Origin: CAZIWJ01 sp964542855
GTDB taxonomy: Bacteria; Bacteroidota; Bacteroidia; Cytophagales; Cyclobacteriaceae
DNA length: 17,712 nt
Direction: 5' to 3'
Assembly: GCA_964542855.1 (NCBI GenBank)
Contig: CAZIWJ010000054.1
Location: 1 to 17,712, forward strand
Position numbers and translations under genes: made by a program. The notes beneath the pieces were generated by a model that made no database searches, was not told the origin of the DNA, and was given only the letters and a program-made list of their open reading frames with translations. Shown here piece after piece: positions 14,528-17,712 of the stretch; positions within the stretch are counted from its first letter, which is position 1; every line of letters begins with the position of its first letter.

Positions 14528-16456
14528 ATGAGCGTTTTAGATAAAATTAAAACAAACTATAATGTTTCGCAGAACGAGCTCACCGTATCGGAGTACCTCG
14601 AAGCCTGCAAAAAAGATCCCAGTCTGTACGCCAAGCCTGCCGAGCGTATATTAGAAGCGATTGGTGAACCCGAAATAATTGATACCAAAGAGGATCCCAA
14701 GTTAAGCCGGATTTTTTCTAATAAGATTATTAAAATTTACCCGGCTTTCCGCGATTTCTACGGCATGGAGAACACCATTGAACAGATTGTATCTTACTTC
14801 CGGTATTCAGCCCAGGGGCTGGAAGAAAAGAAACAGATTCTGTACCTAATGGGTCCTGTAGGGGGCGGCAAGAGCTCACTGGCAGAAAAGGTTAAGCAAT
14901 TAGTCACCGAAAACCCTATTTACGTGCTGAAAGCCGGCGATACCATTAGTCCGGTTTACGAAAATCCACTGGGCCTTTTCGCCGATTTCAAACACGAACT
15001 GGAAAATGAATATGGCATTCCTTCCCGGTATGTACCTGGCTGCATGAGCCCCTGGGCCTCAAAGAGGTTACGAGAATACGATGGCGATGTGAACCAGTTT
15101 ACCGTTGTAAAATTATATCCTTCCGTTCAGGAACAGATTGCCGTAGCAAAAACAGAACCCGGCGACGAAAACAACCAGGATATTTCTACGCTGGTAGGTA
15201 AGGTAGATATACGGATGCTGGCCGATTTCCAGCAGAGTGATCCCGACGCTTATTCCTACACCGGCGGATTGTGCCTGGCTAACCAGGGAATACTTGAATT
15301 TGTAGAAATGTTTAAGGCTCCCATTAAAGTACTGAACCCACTGCTTACGGCTACCCAGGAAGGGAATTACAAGGGCACGGAACCTATTGGCGCCATTCCT
15401 TATGAGGGCATTATTCTTGCCCACTCTAATGAATCGGAATGGGCCAAGTTTGCCAACGACAAAAAAAATGAGGCTTTTCTCGACCGGATCTATAAGGTGC
15501 AGGTTCCTTACTGTTTGCGGGTTGACGAGGAAATTAACATTTATAAAAAACTGATCCGGGAAAGTTCGCTTCAAAGTGCACCCTGTGCCCCGAAAACGCT
15601 GGAGCTGCTGGCCCAGTTCTCGGTAATGACCCGACTGAATGAGCCTGAAAACTCGAGCCTGTTTTCAAAGCTCCGGGTTTACAACGGTGAAACCCTGCGG
15701 GAAACCGATCCTAATGCCAAGTCGCTCCAGGAATATAAGGATGACGCGGGGATTAACGAGGGTATGACCGGAATATCCACGCGGTTTGCGTTCAAAATCC
15801 TTTCCAAAGTTTTCAACTTCGATAATGAAGAACTGGCCGCCAACCCTGTTCACCTCTTGTACGTGCTGGAACAGGAAGTGGAAAAACTTCAACTCGATAA
15901 AGAAACTGAAGAAAAATACATGAACATCATTAAGTCGGTACTGGCCAGCAAGTACGCTGAATTCATTGCCGACGAAATTCAGAAGGCTTACATTGAATCT
16001 TACAGCACTTACGGTCAGAACATCTTCGATAAGTACGTAATCTATGCCGATCACTGGTTGCAGAATAACGATTACCGCGATCCGGATTCCGGAGAGATTC
16101 TCGATAGAAGGATTCTGAACGAAGAACTTGAGAAGATTGAAAAACCGGCCGGCATAGCCAACCCGAAAGATTTTCGCTCCGAGGTAACCAATTTTACATT
16201 GCGTTACAAAGCCAGCAATTCGGGTAAGAATCCAAGGTGGGATGCTTATGAGAAAATAAAGGCTGTAATTGAAAAGAAAATATTCACGAATACTGAAGAC
16301 TTGCTTCCCGTTATTTCTTTCACCGCAAAATCAAATGAGGATGACGAGAAGAAACACAATGATTTTGCCCGCAGAATGGCCGATCGAGGATATACCATGA
16401 AGCAAATTCGTATCCTGGTCGACTGGTTCATGCGTGTGCGTAAAACAATGGCCTAA
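14528..16456 (+). CDS. prkA: PrkA-family AAA+ serine protein kinase
   Basis: Homologue of PrkA/YeaG, 642 residues, the usual length (about 640). The N-terminal AAA+ domain (about 1-390) carries the Walker A loop GPVGGGKSS (109-117) preceded by QILYLM. A later stretch (GGLCLANQGILEFVEMFKAP, then LLTATQEGNYKGTEPIGAIPYEGIILAHSN) fits the Walker B/sensor part. The C-terminal region (about 410-642) matches the PrkA C-terminal domain (GISTRFAFKILSKVFNFD ... ILDRRILNEELEKIEKP). Known members are linked to sporulation (Bacillus), nitrogen starvation and stress survival (enterobacteria). Evidence for kinase activity versus protease or ATPase activity varies between species, so 'kinase' is by family name. 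It is followed after 23 bp by yeaH on the same strand, the standard partner. The ATG at 14528 gives MSVLDKIKTNYN, as expected. Confidence 0.96.
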   Translation: MSVLDKIKTNYNVSQNELTVSEYLEACKKDPSLYAKPAERILEAIGEPEIIDTKEDPKLSRIFSNKIIKIYPAFRDFYGMENTIEQIVSYFRYSAQGLEEKKQILYLMGPVGGGKSSLAEKVKQLVTENPIYVLKAGDTISPVYENPLGLFADFKHELENEYGIPSRYVPGCMSPWASKRLREYDGDVNQFTVVKLYPSVQEQIAVAKTEPGDENNQDISTLVGKVDIRMLADFQQSDPDAYSYTGGLCLANQGILEFVEMFKAPIKVLNPLLTATQEGNYKGTEPIGAIPYEGIILAHSNESEWAKFANDKKNEAFLDRIYKVQVPYCLRVDEEINIYKKLIRESSLQSAPCAPKTLELLAQFSVMTRLNEPENSSLFSKLRVYNGETLRETDPNAKSLQEYKDDAGINEGMTGISTRFAFKILSKVFNFDNEELAANPVHLLYVLEQEVEKLQLDKETEEKYMNIIKSVLASKYAEFIADEIQKAYIESYSTYGQNIFDKYVIYADHWLQNNDYRDPDSGEILDRRILNEELEKIEKPAGIANPKDFRSEVTNFTLRYKASNSGKNPRWDAYEKIKAVIEKKIFTNTEDLLPVISFTAKSNEDDEKKHNDFARRMADRGYTMKQIRILVDWFMRVRKTMA

Positions 16457-16479
16457 ACTGTAGCTGATCTGGTTCATAT

Positions 16480-17712
16480 ATGAGTGTAATTATCGACCGG
16501 CGGAAAAATTCGAAAGGTAAATCGATTAACAACCGTCAGAAGTTTTTAAAACGGGTGGAAGGGCAGATAAAAAGAGCCCTTCCCGATGTTTTAAGCAAAG
16601 AAAGTATTAAGGAAAGTAGTTCAGGTGGTAAGGTAAAAGTACCCATCAAAGGCATAAAAGAGCCCTCTTTTCATCACGACCCACAAACCGGTAAAAAGAC
16701 TATCGTTCGCCCCGGTAACGACCGCTTTGTTGAAGGCGACCGGGTAGCTAAACCCAAAGGGGGTGAAGGCCGGGGAAAAGGAAAGGGGTCCAATGCCCCC
16801 GGTACTTCAGAAGATGATTTTGTGGTAATTTTATCGAGGGAAGAATTTCTCGACTATTTTTTCGAAGATCTGGAGCTGCCTGACATGGTGAAGCGCTACA
16901 TGGAAAGTACGGTTACTTTCAAAAATAAGCGTTCAGGTTACGTAAAGTACGGAGTTCCTTCGCAGTTGAACGTAAAAACCAGTTTTCAACAATCTCTTGC
17001 CCGCCAAATTGCCCTTAAGGGTGCTTACGAACAAAAACTGAAACGGCTCGAGGAGGAAAAAAAGAAAGCGCGTAACGAAGAAAGAGAGGCAATAGACGAG
17101 GAAATACAATGCATTAGTAAAGTTCGCGACACTGTGCCTTTTTTCGAGGATGTGGATCTGCGATACAATAATTTTGAAAGTATTCCTGAGCCTACCACCT
17201 CGGCAGTGATGTTCTGCATTATGGACGTTTCAGCCTCCATGGGCTACCATGAAAAGGATATCGCCAAACGTTTTTTCACGCTCTTGTATATTTTCCTTAC
17301 CAAGCAGTATAAAAGCGTGGAACTGGTATTTATCCGGCACCATACCGAGGCGAAGGAAGTAGACGAATACGAGTTCTTTAATTCCAGGGAAAGCGGTGGT
17401 ACCATTGTTGCCCCTTCGTTGAAACTTATGAAGAAGATTATTAAAGATCGTTACGACCTCTCCCAGTGGAATATCTACTGTTGCCAGGCTTCCGACGGTG
17501 ATGTGTGGTCAGACAGCGATGCGGTGGAATGTAGCCAGCTGCTGCAAAACGATCTCCTTGAAATGGTGCAATACATGGCTTACATCGAAATTAAAAACAG
17601 GGGTTTGGATGGCTACCTGTGGAGTTCTTACAATAAACTGGTGAGTAAGGATAACTTTTCCATGCGAAATATTAACGATGTAAACCAGATCTGGCCGGTA
17701 TTCCGTGCCCTT
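16480..17712 (+). CDS. yeaH: YeaH/YhbH-family protein (DUF444, VWA-like), 3' partial
   Basis: The frame from ATG 16480 is open to the window edge (411 codons), and family members are about 380-430 residues, so only a short C-terminus is missing. It starts MSVIIDRRKNSKGKSINNRQKFLKRV, typical of the family. A basic, glycine-rich stretch (PKGGEGRGKGKGSN, about 90-105) is followed by the conserved LSREEFLDYFFEDLELPDMVKR. A charged coiled segment (about 185-215) leads into a VWA-like domain with a MIDAS-type metal site: IMDVSASMG (Asp249, Ser251, Ser253), GGT (Thr308) and SDGD (Asp339). It normally works with PrkA and SpoVR in stress and starvation responses; the mechanism is not established. It lies 23 bp after prkA, so one operon is likely, and a spoVR gene is the predicted next gene outside the window. 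Confidence 0.94.
   Translation, partial: MSVIIDRRKNSKGKSINNRQKFLKRVEGQIKRALPDVLSKESIKESSSGGKVKVPIKGIKEPSFHHDPQTGKKTIVRPGNDRFVEGDRVAKPKGGEGRGKGKGSNAPGTSEDDFVVILSREEFLDYFFEDLELPDMVKRYMESTVTFKNKRSGYVKYGVPSQLNVKTSFQQSLARQIALKGAYEQKLKRLEEEKKKARNEEREAIDEEIQCISKVRDTVPFFEDVDLRYNNFESIPEPTTSAVMFCIMDVSASMGYHEKDIAKRFFTLLYIFLTKQYKSVELVFIRHHTEAKEVDEYEFFNSRESGGTIVAPSLKLMKKIIKDRYDLSQWNIYCCQASDGDVWSDSDAVECSQLLQNDLLEMVQYMAYIEIKNRGLDGYLWSSYNKLVSKDNFSMRNINDVNQIWPVFRAL

Noticed and set aside
17025..17240. Minus-strand ORF of 71 codons, Ser-rich
   Set aside because: It is antisense to the charged coiled segment of yeaH, whose Glu/Lys codons read as Ser/Phe on the other strand.
1..17712. CRISPR arrays, insertion sequences, prophage or defence islands
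   Set aside because: No regularly spaced repeats, terminal inverted repeats, transposase, integrase or toxin-antitoxin genes were seen on either strand; gene content is core metabolic and signalling.

Overview
The window looks like a chromosomal segment of a member of the Bacteroidota, probably of the Cytophagales type, though the order-level guess is weak. The reasons are the predicted proteins (a Bacteroidota-style short DciA/DUF721 protein, a GuaB starting MKLN, a TPR-RibH gene pair), the near absence of Shine-Dalgarno sequences, and several promoter-like boxes that fit the Bacteroidota pattern TTG/TTTG - about 17 to 23 nt - TAnnTTTG. Base composition is moderate and even. I see no tRNA, rRNA, CRISPR array, insertion sequence, integrase or phage gene, so this reads as core genome and not an island.

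Left part (1-4121): a membrane-anchored TPR protein (5' end outside the window) is followed after 3 bp by ribH (riboflavin synthesis). It runs convergently into a GT4 glycosyltransferase on the minus strand. The glycosyltransferase diverges from an aspartate kinase over a 67-bp spacer that carries plausible promoters in both directions. A short DciA-like protein (helicase loading) follows.

Middle part (4134-8907): a minus-strand partner-switching cluster encodes a multi-TM/GAF/PP2C phosphatase, a STAS anti-sigma antagonist and an RsbW-like kinase, the last two overlapping by 11 bp. The phosphatase should dephosphorylate the STAS protein that the kinase phosphorylates, but no sigma factor or other output gene is in view. 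Upstream on the same strand is guaB, separated from the phosphatase gene by a strong intrinsic terminator. The guaB/peptidase spacer (8592-8907) holds a well-formed terminator hairpin on the plus strand with no gene in front of it, so it may end a small RNA or act as a leader attenuator.

Right-middle part (8908-14144): a secreted S10-type serine carboxypeptidase and a 77-residue two-helix membrane protein lie on the plus strand. An AGCS sodium:amino acid symporter (apparently with a TTG start) and a conserved 152-residue protein of unknown function lie on the minus strand. apt (adenine salvage) then runs convergently with an SDR that resembles quinoid dihydropteridine reductase more than classical SDRs.

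Right end (14145-17712): after a 383-bp gene-free leader come prkA (AAA+ serine protein kinase) and a yeaH/DUF444 gene cut by the window edge. This is the conserved PrkA-YeaH pair, which in many bacteria is followed by SpoVR. Together with the partner-switching cluster it gives the window two separate phospho-signalling modules.
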